Made by a program: the position numbers and the translations under genes
The notes under the pieces: generated by a model
What the model was told of the DNA's origin: nothing
The model's input: only the letters and a program-made list of their open reading frames with translations
The model's database searches: none
Shown here: positions 27,262 through 36,580 of the stretch, in pieces
Layout: each line of letters starts with the position of its first letter
Numbering within the stretch: the stretch's first letter is position 1
NCBI GenBank assembly: GCA_963717085.1
Contig: CAVQVM010000019.1
Location: 490,618-554,617, forward strand
DNA length: 64,000 nucleotides
Source: DASQUK01 sp963717085
Lineage (GTDB): Bacteria; Actinomycetota; Acidimicrobiia; Acidimicrobiales; VFJN01
Direction: 5' to 3'

Positions 27262-28902
27262 ATGATGGGCGCTATGACTGCTGCATTCGCTCCGCCCGGA
27301 CCCGGCCAGTGGGCCCTCGACCGCTCGCACTTCGCGGGCGGGACCACGCCGATCTGCCAGTGGCTCATGGAGGAGTCCATGGCGAGGGGCATGCGCCGAG
27401 TCTTTGCCGAAATCGGCGTCCCAGCCGACACGCTGCAGGCCCGCTTCGTCAACGGCTTTATGTACACGCGTCTGCGCCCGCTCCTCCGGCCGGACCATGC
27501 CGCCACGAAGTTGCCCCCCGAGCCAATTCTTCGCGTCGTCACCCACCTCCACCCGGCGTTCCGCCGCCGGGCCAAGGCAGCGGCGACCGCCCTTCGCATC
27601 CGGCCTTGGGTCGATGTCGCACACCGGTGGGCCACCCAGCTCAGGCCGGCGGTGATTGCCGAGAACCGCCGCCTTCAGGCGACCAATCCCGAGGTCCTGG
27701 ATGACGCTCCGCTGGGCAGGCACGTGGCTGAACTATTGGAGTACTGCCGGGACAAGGCGGAGCTGCACTTCTGGCTGCACGGTCACGACCTCGGCCCGAT
27801 CGCCCGTTATCTCCACGCCGTCCAGGGATGGGGCATCCCTCCGGCCGATGCGCTGCCGGCCCTCGCCGGTGCCTCGCCGTCGACATCCGATCCGGTCCGG
27901 GTGCTGGTTCGCCTCCGGACGCAACTGGCGGAGGCGGGCGCCGCTCCGACCACGCTCGACGACGTCCGGGCCGTCTCGCCGCAGGCGGCGGCGACACTCG
28001 ACCACTACCTGACCGACCGTGGTCACCTCCTCGTCACCGGCTACGACATCGTCGGGCTCACCTTGGGCGAGGTCCCGGGTGCGGTCCTCGCCAGCATCGT
28101 CGATGCGGTCGAGCCGCCGCCCATCGACGACCGCGCCGTGGCTGGCGCGCTTCGGTCCCGGGTGCGGGAAGAGCACCGCGCCGAGTTCGACCTGGTGCTC
28201 GGGGACGCCCGGGCCGTTATGGATATGCGGGACGACAACGGTCCGTCGACCTACGAGTGGCCGGTCGGGCTACTGCGCCGGGCGCTGCTCGCCGTGGGTC
28301 GGCGGTTGGTGTCACGGGGCCGGATTGCCAACGCCGAGCTCGCGCTCGAGTTGACACCCGCAGAGGCGGCGACCGTGCTGGATCGGGATACGCCGAGCGG
28401 CGCCGAGCTGACGCGTCGTGGCCATGAGCGACGGGCCCTAGCGCAGCTGACGCCACCCGAGACGCTCGGTCCGGTCGAGCCCGCACCACCCCTCGACGTC
28501 CTGCCCACGCCACTGGACGAGACCGTGGCCATGGTGCGAACCGCCTTGTCGCTCATGGGCATGGCGGGCGCGACGCGGCCCGAGCGCCTGATGGGGGCAG
28601 GGATCGGGACCAGCGCCTACCGGGGCCGTGCCCGTATCGCCGCGTCGTCGGAGGACGCGATCGAGAACATGGAGCCCGGGGACGTGCTGGTCGTCCGAGT
28701 GACCTCGCCCGCGTTCAATGCCGTGCTCTCTATCGCCGGCGCCGTCGTCACGACCGAAGGGGGGCCGCTTTCTCACGCCGCGGTGTTGGCCCGCGAGCTC
28801 GGGATCCCCGCGGTGGTCGGGGCAGCCGGCGCGCTCGACCTGGCAGACGGGGCAACCGTCGAGGTCGATCCGCGGGTCGGATCCGTGCGCGTCGTGACCT
28901 GA
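27262..28902 (+). CDS. PEP-utilising enzyme mobile-domain protein
   Basis: About 546 residues. The last 90 carry the phosphohistidine swivelling domain of PEP synthase/rifampin phosphotransferase: ENMEPGDVLVVRVTSPAFNA, TEGGPLSHAAVLARELGIPA with the phospho-acceptor His in GGPLSHA, and a terminal GATVEVDPRVGSVRVV. The upstream 430 residues (FAGGTTPICQWLMEESMARG, HFWLHGHDL, DVRAVSPQAA) match the middle region of PEP-synthase-like proteins. No ATP-grasp domain is encoded next to it, so the phosphotransfer partner is missing. Start ATG 27262; 27265 and 27274 are alternatives. Confidence 0.8.
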   Translation: MMGAMTAAFAPPGPGQWALDRSHFAGGTTPICQWLMEESMARGMRRVFAEIGVPADTLQARFVNGFMYTRLRPLLRPDHAATKLPPEPILRVVTHLHPAFRRRAKAAATALRIRPWVDVAHRWATQLRPAVIAENRRLQATNPEVLDDAPLGRHVAELLEYCRDKAELHFWLHGHDLGPIARYLHAVQGWGIPPADALPALAGASPSTSDPVRVLVRLRTQLAEAGAAPTTLDDVRAVSPQAAATLDHYLTDRGHLLVTGYDIVGLTLGEVPGAVLASIVDAVEPPPIDDRAVAGALRSRVREEHRAEFDLVLGDARAVMDMRDDNGPSTYEWPVGLLRRALLAVGRRLVSRGRIANAELALELTPAEAATVLDRDTPSGAELTRRGHERRALAQLTPPETLGPVEPAPPLDVLPTPLDETVAMVRTALSLMGMAGATRPERLMGAGIGTSAYRGRARIAASSEDAIENMEPGDVLVVRVTSPAFNAVLSIAGAVVTTEGGPLSHAAVLARELGIPAVVGAAGALDLADGATVEVDPRVGSVRVVT

Positions 28903-29010
28903 CAATTCCGGTTTCGACCCGAGCCATCACCGTCCTTCCGTGACTGGGCACAACATGGATGATCACCTGCACGCAAAGAAGACCGCCGCCCGCGCCTGCC
29001 GTCATGAGCT

Positions 29011-29544
29011 CTAGGAATCGCGCACCGCCGCGATGCGTTGGACCGCAGCGGGCCGTGGATCGTCGATGACCAGGTCCTCGAAGGCCACGACGCGCAACCG
29101 ACCGCGGACCACGTCGAGCAGCTCGCCCGGTCGGAGCAGGAACTCCGGCCGTGTCGGTCGCCCCAAGCGCTCGTTTCGGACCGCGAACGTCTCGTAGAGC
29201 AACGCACCTGGGACACCAACCGCCGAGACCAGCTGATCCAGGAGGGGTCGGTACAGGTAGTTCGTGACCACCACGCCTGCGAACCGTCGCTGGGCGAGCG
29301 GGAACGGTTCACCGCTCTCGAGGTCGACCTCGACCACCTCGAGTCGATCGTGTTCCCGGATGTCATCGAGACCAGAGACGTCTCGATCGATGGCGACGAC
29401 GTCGTGGCCTTGGTCCAAGAACCAGCGGGTATGGCGACCGGCGCCGCTGGCGACGTCGAGCACCGGACCAGTGCGAGGGATCAGGGATGCGAAGCGGACG
29501 ACCCAAGGTGATGCGTCGTGAGCCTCATGTTCGTCGCGGTTCAT
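29011..29544 (-). CDS. Class I SAM-dependent methyltransferase
   Basis: 177 residues. SAM motif I PVLDVASGAGRHTRWF, the acidic end of strand 2 VVAIDRDVSGL, and motif IV-like AGVVVTNYLYRPLLDQL are present. This compact family (TehB-like) methylates small molecules; the substrate is unknown. The ATG at 29544 lies 11 bp after the stop of the small gene upstream on the same strand, suggesting co-transcription. Confidence 0.85.
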   Translation of the reverse strand: MNRDEHEAHDASPWVVRFASLIPRTGPVLDVASGAGRHTRWFLDQGHDVVAIDRDVSGLDDIREHDRLEVVEVDLESGEPFPLAQRRFAGVVVTNYLYRPLLDQLVSAVGVPGALLYETFAVRNERLGRPTRPEFLLRPGELLDVVRGRLRVVAFEDLVIDDPRPAAVQRIAAVRDS

Positions 29545-29555
29545 CGGTCGCCATC

Positions 29556-29837
29556 TCACCCCAGCGCGTCCAGCACCTTGGCGAGGTCCTCGGTTACGGC
29601 ACGCAGATGCCACGGATCGTCACTGGTCCGCTCGCGACGCCTGAGCTCCTGGCCGAGTGCCAGGATCAGCTCCCGGTAGGTGGCGGCTCGATCGGGATCG
29701 GTCTTGCGCAGGTCGCGGGCGGCTGGCACGGCCTCTCGTGTCAGGGTGACGAGCACGGTGAACGCCTCGCGGGCGGTGAGCCCGCCGTCAAGCACCTTCG
29801 TCGCGGTCTGAATGACCTGTTCGACCACAACGCGCAC
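29556..29837 (-). CDS. Small helical protein of unknown function
   Basis: 93 residues, predicted mainly helical and charged (VVVEQVIQTATKVLDGGLTA, AATYRELILALGQELRRRER). No domain is recognised. It is followed after 11 bp by the methyltransferase gene, with which it probably forms an operon. Confidence 0.5.
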   Translation of the reverse strand: MRVVVEQVIQTATKVLDGGLTAREAFTVLVTLTREAVPAARDLRKTDPDRAATYRELILALGQELRRRERTSDDPWHLRAVTEDLAKVLDALG

Positions 29838-30353
29838 ACGCCGACTGTACGAGCACCGTCCGCTGCGGACGTCTCCTCTCGTCCGGGCTTTGTCCAGCGG
29901 GGGAACTGAGGACAGGCGCTGTCCCCCTGGACGTCGTTGACTACCAGCTCGAGTTCACGACCGTGTCGCGAGACAGCCCGTCGGCCCGGCAAAGCCACTC
30001 AGATCCGCCGATCCCGGCATGCGCCAAGGTTGGGCAATCGGTGCGCGCCCAGCCACCTACCCGGCGTTCGGGGGCGCATGGATGCCGAGTGGACAACCGA
30101 TGCAGCGGGGCGCCAAGAGCGAACGCGCCAATGTCGCGGACTTCTCACGACGTGTCGGCGTACCCGAAGAACAACTCGACCGGGCCGAGTAGGCGGCCGG
30201 GGAACGCGGCTGCAGATCGGTGCGGCTACGCATGTTCGGGTTTGTGCGTCTGCCTCGGCGTGTCGACACCGCGGTTGTGCGCCCGATTCGCTCGACAGCC
30301 GCGACGGCTGGGTTCGTGAATCGGTGGACCCGGCGGGGGCACCGGGGCATCCG
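29838..30353. other. No gene; possible degenerate repeat
   Basis: About 515 bp without a supported gene. A shortened sequence at 30000-30048 (AGATCCGCCGATCCCGGCAT ... TTGGGCAATCGGTGCGCG) resembles the ends of the dispersed palindromic repeat. Confidence 0.45.
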
Positions 30354-32207
30354 TCACTCGGCGGCGAGAGCTTCGCTGGTGGGGTGACGCTGGAGGATCA
30401 GCGCGGGGATGGCGGCAGCCGCGGCGGCGACGGCGACCGCGGCGATGGCTACGGCTCCGACAGCGCCTGGTGGTACTGAGTTTTCGACGCCGCTGGTTTC
30501 GACGAACCCGGAGTAGAGGTTGAGGCCGAGCGGTACGCCGAGCATGGCGCCGATCACGCCGAGGAGTCCCTGGCTGACAGCTGAGGCCCCGGCGAGTTGG
30601 CCGGTGGTGCAGCCCAGCGCGTGGAGGGTGCCGAGCTCTCGGGTGCGTTCTTGCAGGGTCATGGCTGCTGCGGCCAGCAACGTGGCGACTGCGACGCCTC
30701 CCAGGAGCAACTGCATGGTGGTGACGAGGTCGACGATCCTGCCGGTGACCTCGCCACTGACCGCCGACGGCAAGACCGGCAGGTCGGGGATGTCTGCGGG
30801 ATCCACGGGGACCTCGGTCGCCGTCGTCGCCGCGCGGGACGCGGCCGGGTCTGTGGCGTCGAGCTCCTCGGCCGCCACGGCGACGATCGTCACGGCCATG
30901 GTGACGGCGAGGGTGACTGTGAGCACGGTGACGATCGCTCGTCCTCGGCGGGTGGCGACATCCTTGAGGCCCAGCACCAGCGTCGTCCACGACGATGCGA
31001 GCAGCGTGATCGACGCCAGCCGGGAGCGGTGGACACGCCCGCTGCCACCACGAGCTACGACGGCCATGCTGCGGCGCCCGGCCCGCAGCCCGGCTACGGC
31101 GCTGACGACGGCGGTGCAGGCAACCGCGACGGCCCCGACGCGGACCACGTCGGCTGCGGTGAAGTCGGGGGACACGGACGCGAATACCGTGGCGGCAGAA
31201 TCGGTCATGCGCGGGGCGAGCACGCGGGCGATGACCGCCCCGGCCAGCACGCCGACGGCGGCGAGGAGCGTGTGTTCGAGAGCGATGAGGCTGGCCAGCC
31301 GCCCTGGTGTGACCCCGGCGACCTGCAACAGGGTCAGCTCCCTGGCCTCGGCCAACAGGCGTGAGCCCAACAGGGTCACGACGAGCATCACCGCCGCGAT
31401 CAGCATGAGCACCGCGAAGAACCGCATGGTCGCCCCGACATCTTTGGCTCGGTCGGGGAAGGCGTTGGAGCGGACGTTGGCGGTCGTCCGCGCGCAGCCT
31501 CCGTCCTGGGAGGTGCACCCTGCGCCCTGCGACGAGAGGATCTCGTTGATCCGGTCGGCCACGGCGTCGCCCCGCGCCGGGTCCTGCAGCTTCAGCCCGA
31601 TCGACCAGTACGGGTCGCCGACCGGGTCGACGGCGTCGTAGAGCACGTCGCCGCCGAAGATGGTGCCGGGGGCCGACTCGGGGTAGTTGGGCATCATCGT
31701 GGTCGCGGCGGTACCGACGACTCGAACGGTGCGTGACTGCGCGCTGGTCACGACGATCTCGTCGCCGACCTCGACGCCGAGCGTGTCGGCTAACGAGGCC
31801 TCGAACACGACCTCGTCGGGCGACTGGAACCAGCGACCGCTCATCATCAGGGGCCGGTCGACCGTCACCGCCTCGCGGTCGGGCATCCGACTCAGTGACA
31901 CCAGCAGCACCTCGTCGCCGACCTGGAGGGCGGCGTCACCGCTCTCGATCAGGCTCCCGACCGATCCGACGTCGGGCAAGGCGCCGAGCGCCTCGGGGTC
32001 GGGCTGTACCGACACAGCGTCGAGCTCGACGTCGCCCCCGTTGGTGGCGTCCACCAAGCGAGCCCATGGATCGTCGGCCACGGCGAGCACGGCTTGCGCG
32101 CTCAGCGCGATTCCCGAGGCGACGGCGATCACGGCGACGAGCACCAGGGACCGCCACCGGTGGGAGCGAAGCCTGCCGACCAGCAACAGCGCTGTGGTCC
32201 TTGCCAT
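30354..32207 (-). CDS. ABC transporter permease (FtsX/MacB family, two FtsX domains)
   Basis: 617 residues. N-terminal TM1 (SLVLVAVIAVASGIALSAQ) is followed by a large extracytoplasmic domain (about 40-240), then three helices with the FtsX core (FAVLMLIAAVMLVVTLLGSR, ARELTLLQVAGVTPGRLASL). A second TM block (TVLTVTLAVTMAVTIVAVAA) and a second FtsX domain follow (LQERTRELGTLHALGCTTGQ). It forms the membrane part of an exporter or mechanotransmission complex with the adjacent ATPase, whose stop is 17 bp upstream. Confidence 0.9.
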   Translation of the reverse strand: MARTTALLLVGRLRSHRWRSLVLVAVIAVASGIALSAQAVLAVADDPWARLVDATNGGDVELDAVSVQPDPEALGALPDVGSVGSLIESGDAALQVGDEVLLVSLSRMPDREAVTVDRPLMMSGRWFQSPDEVVFEASLADTLGVEVGDEIVVTSAQSRTVRVVGTAATTMMPNYPESAPGTIFGGDVLYDAVDPVGDPYWSIGLKLQDPARGDAVADRINEILSSQGAGCTSQDGGCARTTANVRSNAFPDRAKDVGATMRFFAVLMLIAAVMLVVTLLGSRLLAEARELTLLQVAGVTPGRLASLIALEHTLLAAVGVLAGAVIARVLAPRMTDSAATVFASVSPDFTAADVVRVGAVAVACTAVVSAVAGLRAGRRSMAVVARGGSGRVHRSRLASITLLASSWTTLVLGLKDVATRRGRAIVTVLTVTLAVTMAVTIVAVAAEELDATDPAASRAATTATEVPVDPADIPDLPVLPSAVSGEVTGRIVDLVTTMQLLLGGVAVATLLAAAAMTLQERTRELGTLHALGCTTGQLAGASAVSQGLLGVIGAMLGVPLGLNLYSGFVETSGVENSVPPGAVGAVAIAAVAVAAAAAAIPALILQRHPTSEALAAE

Positions 32208-32223
32208 GGCGCTACCCTGACCT

Positions 32224-32955
32224 TCAGCCCTCGACCAGGTCCGCGACGGTGAGTGGTCGCCCCGTACCACCGTCGAGTCGGGTCTCGTCGACCACCCGGC
32301 CGTCGCGCAGGCTCACCACGCGCTGGGCTGCGGTGGCGACCCGTTCGTCGTGGGTGACGACCACGATGGTCTGTCCCGCAGTGTGGAAGCGGCGCAACAA
32401 CTTGAGGACCTCGACGGTCGTGGCGCTGTCGAGGTTGCCGGTCGGTTCGTCGGCCAGCAGCAGCGGCGGGTCGTTCATCAGCGCCCGAGCGAGAGCGATC
32501 CGCTGACGCTGGCCGCCCGAGAGTAGGGCGGGCAGCGCCTTGGCCTTGTCGCCCACACTCAGCTCGTCGAGGAGCTCGTGGCCGCGGCGCCGGGCGGAGC
32601 GGGCCGAGTGGCGGCCGAGGATGCCTTGCACCTCGAGGTTCTGCAGGACGGTGAGGTTCTCGACCAGGTTGAAGGTCTGGAACACGAACCCGATGTGCCG
32701 GCGGCGCAGCCGCGCCCACTTGGTGCGCGACAGGCGCTCGACGCGGCGGCCTTCCAGACGGATCTCCCCGCTGGTTGGTCGGTCGAGCCCGGCCAGCAGG
32801 TAGAGCAGGGTCGACTTGCCACAACCACTCGGTCCCATCACGCTCACGAACTCGCCCTCGTCCACCTCCAGGTCGATGCCGTCAACGGCCCGCACCACGT
32901 CGTCGCCGAGACGGAAGTGCCGGTGGAGGTCAGTCGTGCGCACCAGCTCACTCAT
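32224..32955 (-). CDS. ABC transporter ATP-binding protein (MacB/LolD type)
   Basis: 243 residues with all ABC motifs: Walker A GPSGCGKST (41-49), Q-loop GFVFQTFNLVENLT, signature LSGGQRQRIALARAL, Walker B LLLADEPTG, H-loop VVVTHDERVA. It powers the FtsX-type permease encoded next. Its start lies inside the end of the PadR gene (8-bp overlap), so the three genes form one operon. The substrate is unknown; PadR-controlled pairs of this sort often confer resistance to membrane-active compounds. Confidence 0.93.
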   Translation of the reverse strand: MSELVRTTDLHRHFRLGDDVVRAVDGIDLEVDEGEFVSVMGPSGCGKSTLLYLLAGLDRPTSGEIRLEGRRVERLSRTKWARLRRRHIGFVFQTFNLVENLTVLQNLEVQGILGRHSARSARRRGHELLDELSVGDKAKALPALLSGGQRQRIALARALMNDPPLLLADEPTGNLDSATTVEVLKLLRRFHTAGQTIVVVTHDERVATAAQRVVSLRDGRVVDETRLDGGTGRPLTVADLVEG

Positions 32956-33514
32956 CGGTCAGCCTTTCCGATCGGTCCCGGTCGCGTGCATGAAGGGCTT
33001 CCTCACATCGCTCCAACCAGCGCAGATCGGCCTGCAGGTGCAAAACCGCACCCTCGACGGCCATCGCGGCGGCGAAGCCCTCGACGGTCTCGGCCAGGTC
33101 ATTCAGCTCGCGCAGGCGACGCAGATAGGCCCGGCGCTGCCGATCGATCAACACCAGCGGGTCGCCCAGGCGGGCCTGCGAGGCCACGACCAGCTTCGTG
33201 AAGAACTGATCGCGCAGCCGGTCACCGACCACCACCTCGTCCACCCAGCCCTGCAGCTCCTCACGCCCTACCGGTGTGAGCTCGAACACCTTCTTGTCCG
33301 GCCGTCTCGTCTGGGCCACCGCGACCGAGCGGACCAGACCGGCCCGCTCCAGCCGCCCCAGCGTCGAGTACACCTGCCCGATGTTCACCTCCGGCCAGAC
33401 GTCACCGAACAGCGACTCGATCCCGTGCCGCAGGTCGTAGCCATGCGCCGGCTCCTTGGCCAGGAGGGCCAGGATCACCTCACGCACGCCGGTCGAACCA
33501 CCATCTCGCCTCAT
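32948..33514 (-). CDS. PadR family transcriptional regulator
   Basis: 188 residues. The PadR winged helix occupies about 8-90 (REVILALLAKEPAHGYDLRH, IGQVYSTLGRLERAGLV, KVFELTPVGREEL), and a helical C-terminal dimerisation part follows (LRWLERCEEALHARDRD). It likely represses its own operon with the ABC exporter genes, with release by a drug-like ligand. A perfect inverted repeat spans the start codon (33513-33531), and the transcript may be leaderless. Confidence 0.92.
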   Translation of the reverse strand: MRRDGGSTGVREVILALLAKEPAHGYDLRHGIESLFGDVWPEVNIGQVYSTLGRLERAGLVRSVAVAQTRRPDKKVFELTPVGREELQGWVDEVVVGDRLRDQFFTKLVVASQARLGDPLVLIDRQRRAYLRRLRELNDLAETVEGFAAAMAVEGAVLHLQADLRWLERCEEALHARDRDRSERLTDE

Positions 33515-33531
33515 ACATACGTGCTATGTAT
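33513..33531 (-). promoter_or_regulatory. Probable PadR operator overlapping promoter and start
   Basis: Perfect inverted repeat ATACATA-CGTGC-TATGTAT. It contains ACAT/ATGT half-sites as in known PadR operators. On the minus strand the TATACAT just upstream would serve as a -10 box about 12 nt from the ATG, implying leaderless transcription and steric autorepression. Confidence 0.7.
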
Positions 33532-34317
33532 ACGCGCTAGGTAGCGAGGGCGTCAAGGATTGGCGAGGGACGGTGGCCGGCACCGAGGCGTGGCCCCAGC
33601 GCTGATACGTGAATGGGGGTACGCAAACCGGCAACGAGAAGTGCGGGAACGCCGCGACAGAACGTCGTCGTTCCGAAGGCCGCCACCGGGCACCGAACGG
33701 CACGTCGGGAGCGAGGCTTCACGTCCCATAGCGCGATGCCGAAGTTGCCCGCTAGAGAGACGGCGGAGGCTTGGGTGTCCGGAAGCGCCGGCTCGAAGAT
33801 GCGGATCGCCGGGCCGAGGCGGGTCGGAGTCGGCGCCGGGGTGGCACAACCCATCCGAATGGGGCCGGCTCCGGCCCAGCTCCAAGCCTGGCCATGGCGC
33901 CATTCGATCGTGTCACCGTTCGGTGACATTGGCGCCTCAATCGTCGTCGGCGACCAGGCGGAGGAGCCGACGGCGTCGGTGGGTGGACATGCCCGGACCG
34001 TGCATCGGGCACTGTCGCTCTGACGAGCGAGATGTTCCAGCGCGGCCGTTGTCTTGTCGGGACGCGTCGGTCAGACGAACCAGCCGGCGTACAGCCCACC
34101 TCGACGGACAGCCGCGCCGGCGTAGGCGTCGGCCTCGGGCACCACCAGCGCCGATTCCGTCGCACGTGAGCGCTGCCCAAGGAGAACGCCCCATGATTCC
34201 CGAGTAGAAGATCGCCGAGATTCAGCCGGACGTGCCGAGCCGCGCACTTGGATTAGCGCATCGTCGGGCGAGGTCGTCAGGTCGATCTTCGCGAACCCAT
34301 GGTGCGACACTCGGCTC
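33532..34317. other. No gene recognised
   Basis: Nearly 800 bp between the PadR gene and the DUF1801 gene. Open frames on both strands lack motifs and ribosome sites. It may hold eroded sequence. Confidence 0.5.
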
Positions 34318-34671
34318 ATGGCGCCCAACGAGATCGACCGCTACCTGGCAGGGTTGGACGAGCCACAGCGAAGCACCCTCGAGGCGCTGCGGAAAGCGAT
34401 CATGGAGGTGGTACCGGGAGCGGAGCAGTGCATCTCCTATGGCTTGCCAGCGTTCAAGGTGCAGGGCAAGACGGTCGCCGGATTCGCTGCATTCAAGAAC
34501 CACCTGAGCTACCTGCCCCATAGCGGATCGGTGCTCGCGACGCTCGCCGACGACGTCGCGCCCTACGAGGCCTCGAAAGGCTCGCTGAAGTTCGCCATCG
34601 ACAAGGCACTCCCCAAGCGCCTCGTCAAGAAGCTCATTCACACACGGATGCGAGAGCTCCGTCTGGCGTAG
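34318..34671 (+). CDS. DUF1801 (YdhG/YjhG-like) domain protein
   Basis: 117 residues with the family pattern: IDRYLAGLDEPQRSTLEALR, EVVPGAEQCISYGLPAFKV, VAGFAAFKNHLSYLPHSG and a C-terminal ASKGSLKFAIDKALPKRLVK. Members bind iron or ligands weakly and are mostly of unknown role. It is a single-gene unit typical of this accessory region. Confidence 0.88.
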   Translation: MAPNEIDRYLAGLDEPQRSTLEALRKAIMEVVPGAEQCISYGLPAFKVQGKTVAGFAAFKNHLSYLPHSGSVLATLADDVAPYEASKGSLKFAIDKALPKRLVKKLIHTRMRELRLA

Positions 34672-34875
34672 ATCCCCCAACGCGACGCACCGTCACCGCT
34701 CGCCCGGTCCTCGGCGTGCGATTCGCATCACCGGATCGCGCCCGCGATGCGTTCCACGATCGGCCTGGCCCGGGGCGCCGACGGTCGCGACCACGCGCCA
34801 GATCGACGGCGCCGAATCGGTTCGTCGTCGTCCCAAGGAGCACCCCATGCGACGCTCCCTCGCAGTCCGTCAGCC

Positions 34876-34960
34876 GCGCCGAATCTGCCGATCTCGCGCT
34901 CCGGCATTCTGTACTGCTCGCTTGGCAGGCGACGGGCGCCCGGTTCGGGCAATCGGCGCC
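34876..34960 (+). repeat. Dispersed palindromic repeat, copy 5a
   Basis: GCGCCGAATCTGCCGATCTC at the left end and CGGTTCGGGCAATCGGCGCC at the right; the termini GCGCC/GGCGC are complementary. First of two directly adjacent copies. Confidence 0.75.
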
Positions 34961-35022
34961 TCGGCGATCTGTACCGCGGCCCTCGGTGGCAGGCCGAGCG
35001 CGGTCCGGGCAATCGGTACGCG
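34961..35022 (+). repeat. Dispersed palindromic repeat, copy 5b (shortened)
   Basis: Starts CGATCTGTACCGCGGCCCTC and ends GCGCGGTCCGGGCAATCGGT. Lacks the first 20 or so bases of the full repeat, in tandem with copy 5a. Confidence 0.7.
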
Positions 35023-35122
35023 TGACTCGATGCACGGGAACAGGGGATCAATCCCGTGGTGCCCCGTGGGGTGAAGACAGCCATGCTGAAGGTCTGTTCG
35101 ACGACACGGTTGGCTCCCGCCC

Positions 35123-35878
35123 GTGAAGCATTGGGATGAGATGTCCTCGCGATGGCATGAGGACTACGAGCGCGGCCGGCCGGGTTACCCAGCGGAGGCT
35201 GTGCGCGTCGCTGGCCTGCCGAACTCGGCCGCGGTGCTCGAACTCGGCGCTGGCACCGGCAAGCTGACCCGTCTGCTCGTCGACGAGTTCGTGCAGGTAC
35301 TTGCCATCGAGCCCGATCCCGAGATGCGCCGCCGGATCGGTGTGCTCTGTGCTCAGAGCACGCTGATCGGAGCGATGGCAGAGCAGGTCCCGCTCGCGGA
35401 CTCGTCGGTTGACGGTGTCTTCGTCGCCGAAGCCTTCCACTGGTTCGCCCACGAGCGTGCACTCGCGGAGATTGCCCGCGTGCTGGGCCCGAGAGGCGTA
35501 CTCGTTCTGATGTGGAACCGACCCACCGGACCTCCCGAGCCCCCAATCACCGCAGTGGAGCAGTTCCTCGAACCGCACTGGCCTCACGACATAGGGATGC
35601 CCCTCGACCTCGACCCGAATCGGTTTCCGCATGCCCGCGACTGGCCTCTCGCGTTCTCCGGATCGGCGTTTGAACCACTCCAGGAGTCGCAGATCGCGAA
35701 CCCACAACTCGTCGACCGAGATGGACTGGTCGCCTTCTTCGGTTCTATGGGTTGGATCGGCTCGCTTCCCCAGGATGAGCTTCTTGGCCTCTGCGAAGAC
35801 GTGCGCTCGCGGCTCACCGCCAACGAGTATCGACTGCCCTTTGAGACGCACGTCTTCTGGACACAGGTGTCGCCATAA
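35123..35878 (+). CDS. Class I SAM-dependent methyltransferase
   Basis: 251 residues. The N-terminal RWHEDYERGRPGYPAEAV leads into SAM motif I VLELGAGTGKLTRLLVD, strand-2 acid VLAIEPDPEMRR and motif SVDGVFVAEAFHWFAHERAL; these define the UbiE/COQ5-like small-molecule methyltransferases annotated with RGRPGYP. The substrate is unknown. The start may be GTG 35123 or ATG 35141. Its 3' end abuts a truncated dispersed repeat and an IS3-family remnant. Confidence 0.87.
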   Translation: MKHWDEMSSRWHEDYERGRPGYPAEAVRVAGLPNSAAVLELGAGTGKLTRLLVDEFVQVLAIEPDPEMRRRIGVLCAQSTLIGAMAEQVPLADSSVDGVFVAEAFHWFAHERALAEIARVLGPRGVLVLMWNRPTGPPEPPITAVEQFLEPHWPHDIGMPLDLDPNRFPHARDWPLAFSGSAFEPLQESQIANPQLVDRDGLVAFFGSMGWIGSLPQDELLGLCEDVRSRLTANEYRLPFETHVFWTQVSP

Positions 35879-35905
35879 CTGCCGATACCGCGCCCTGTCG
35901 GGGGC
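35877..35905 (+). repeat. Truncated dispersed repeat at IS junction
   Basis: AACTGCCGATACCGCGCCCT then GTCG matches only the left third of the repeat, ending exactly where the insertion-sequence remnant starts. Confidence 0.5.
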
Positions 35906-36580
35906 TGTCGTCGGGCGATGGCCATGGCCAGGGCGTCGACGACGAGCTCGGCGTTACGGCGGGGGCCCATGGCCCACCCGACGATGCGGCGGGCGCAGAG
36001 GTCGAGCACGCCGGCGAGGTGGAGACGTCCGTCGTCGGTGTCGAACTCGGTGAGGTCGGCCACCCACCGCTGGTTTGGGTGCTCGGCGCTGAAGTCTCGC
36101 TCGAGCAGGTCCGGGGCCGGTGCACCAGGCCGATCCTGGCCTCGTCGCCAGCGCCTTCGGTTCGAGAGTCCCGCCAGACCGGCTCGGCGCATCAACCGGC
36201 CGACGCGTTTGTGGTTCACGCAGTAGCCACGACGATGCAGCTGCCCGGTAATCCGGGGCCGCCCGTAGGTGCCATGAGAGCGCTGATGGATCTCGGTGAT
36301 CACCGCTACCAGCTCCCCGTCGGCGGTCTGTCGGGCCTACGCCGGCCGGTTCCGCCAGGCGTAGTAACCCGAGGTCGACACTTCGGCCAGGGCGCACAGC
36401 CGCATCACCTCATAGAGGTCCCGGTGGTCGTCGACGAAGCGGAAGCGGCTTACCGCATCGTCTCCCGGGCGAGATAGGCGGCCGCCTTGCGGAGGATCTC
36501 GCGGTCCGTGCGCAGCTCAATGTTCTCCCTGCGGAGCCTCTTCAGTTCCTCCAGCTCAGACTCGGTCGCCGCAGGTCGTC
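35900..36580 (-). pseudogene. IS3-family transposase remnant (orfA end and orfB)
   Basis: The end of OrfA (ELEELKRLRRENIELRTDRE, ILRKAAAYLARE) precedes OrfB (RFRFVDDHRDLYEVMRLCAL). OrfB has an in-frame TAG after YAWRNRPA, then HGTYGRPRITGQLHRRGY, RNRRRW-type linker and the integrase core NQRWVADLTEFDTDDGRLHL with its first Asp. The reading is cut after DALAMAIARR, before the second Asp and the Glu of the DDE triad. It is not functional. Confidence 0.82.

Noticed and set aside
30000..30048. Full member of the dispersed repeat family
   Set aside because: Only the two ends are similar and the core is missing; noted as a possible degenerate copy instead.
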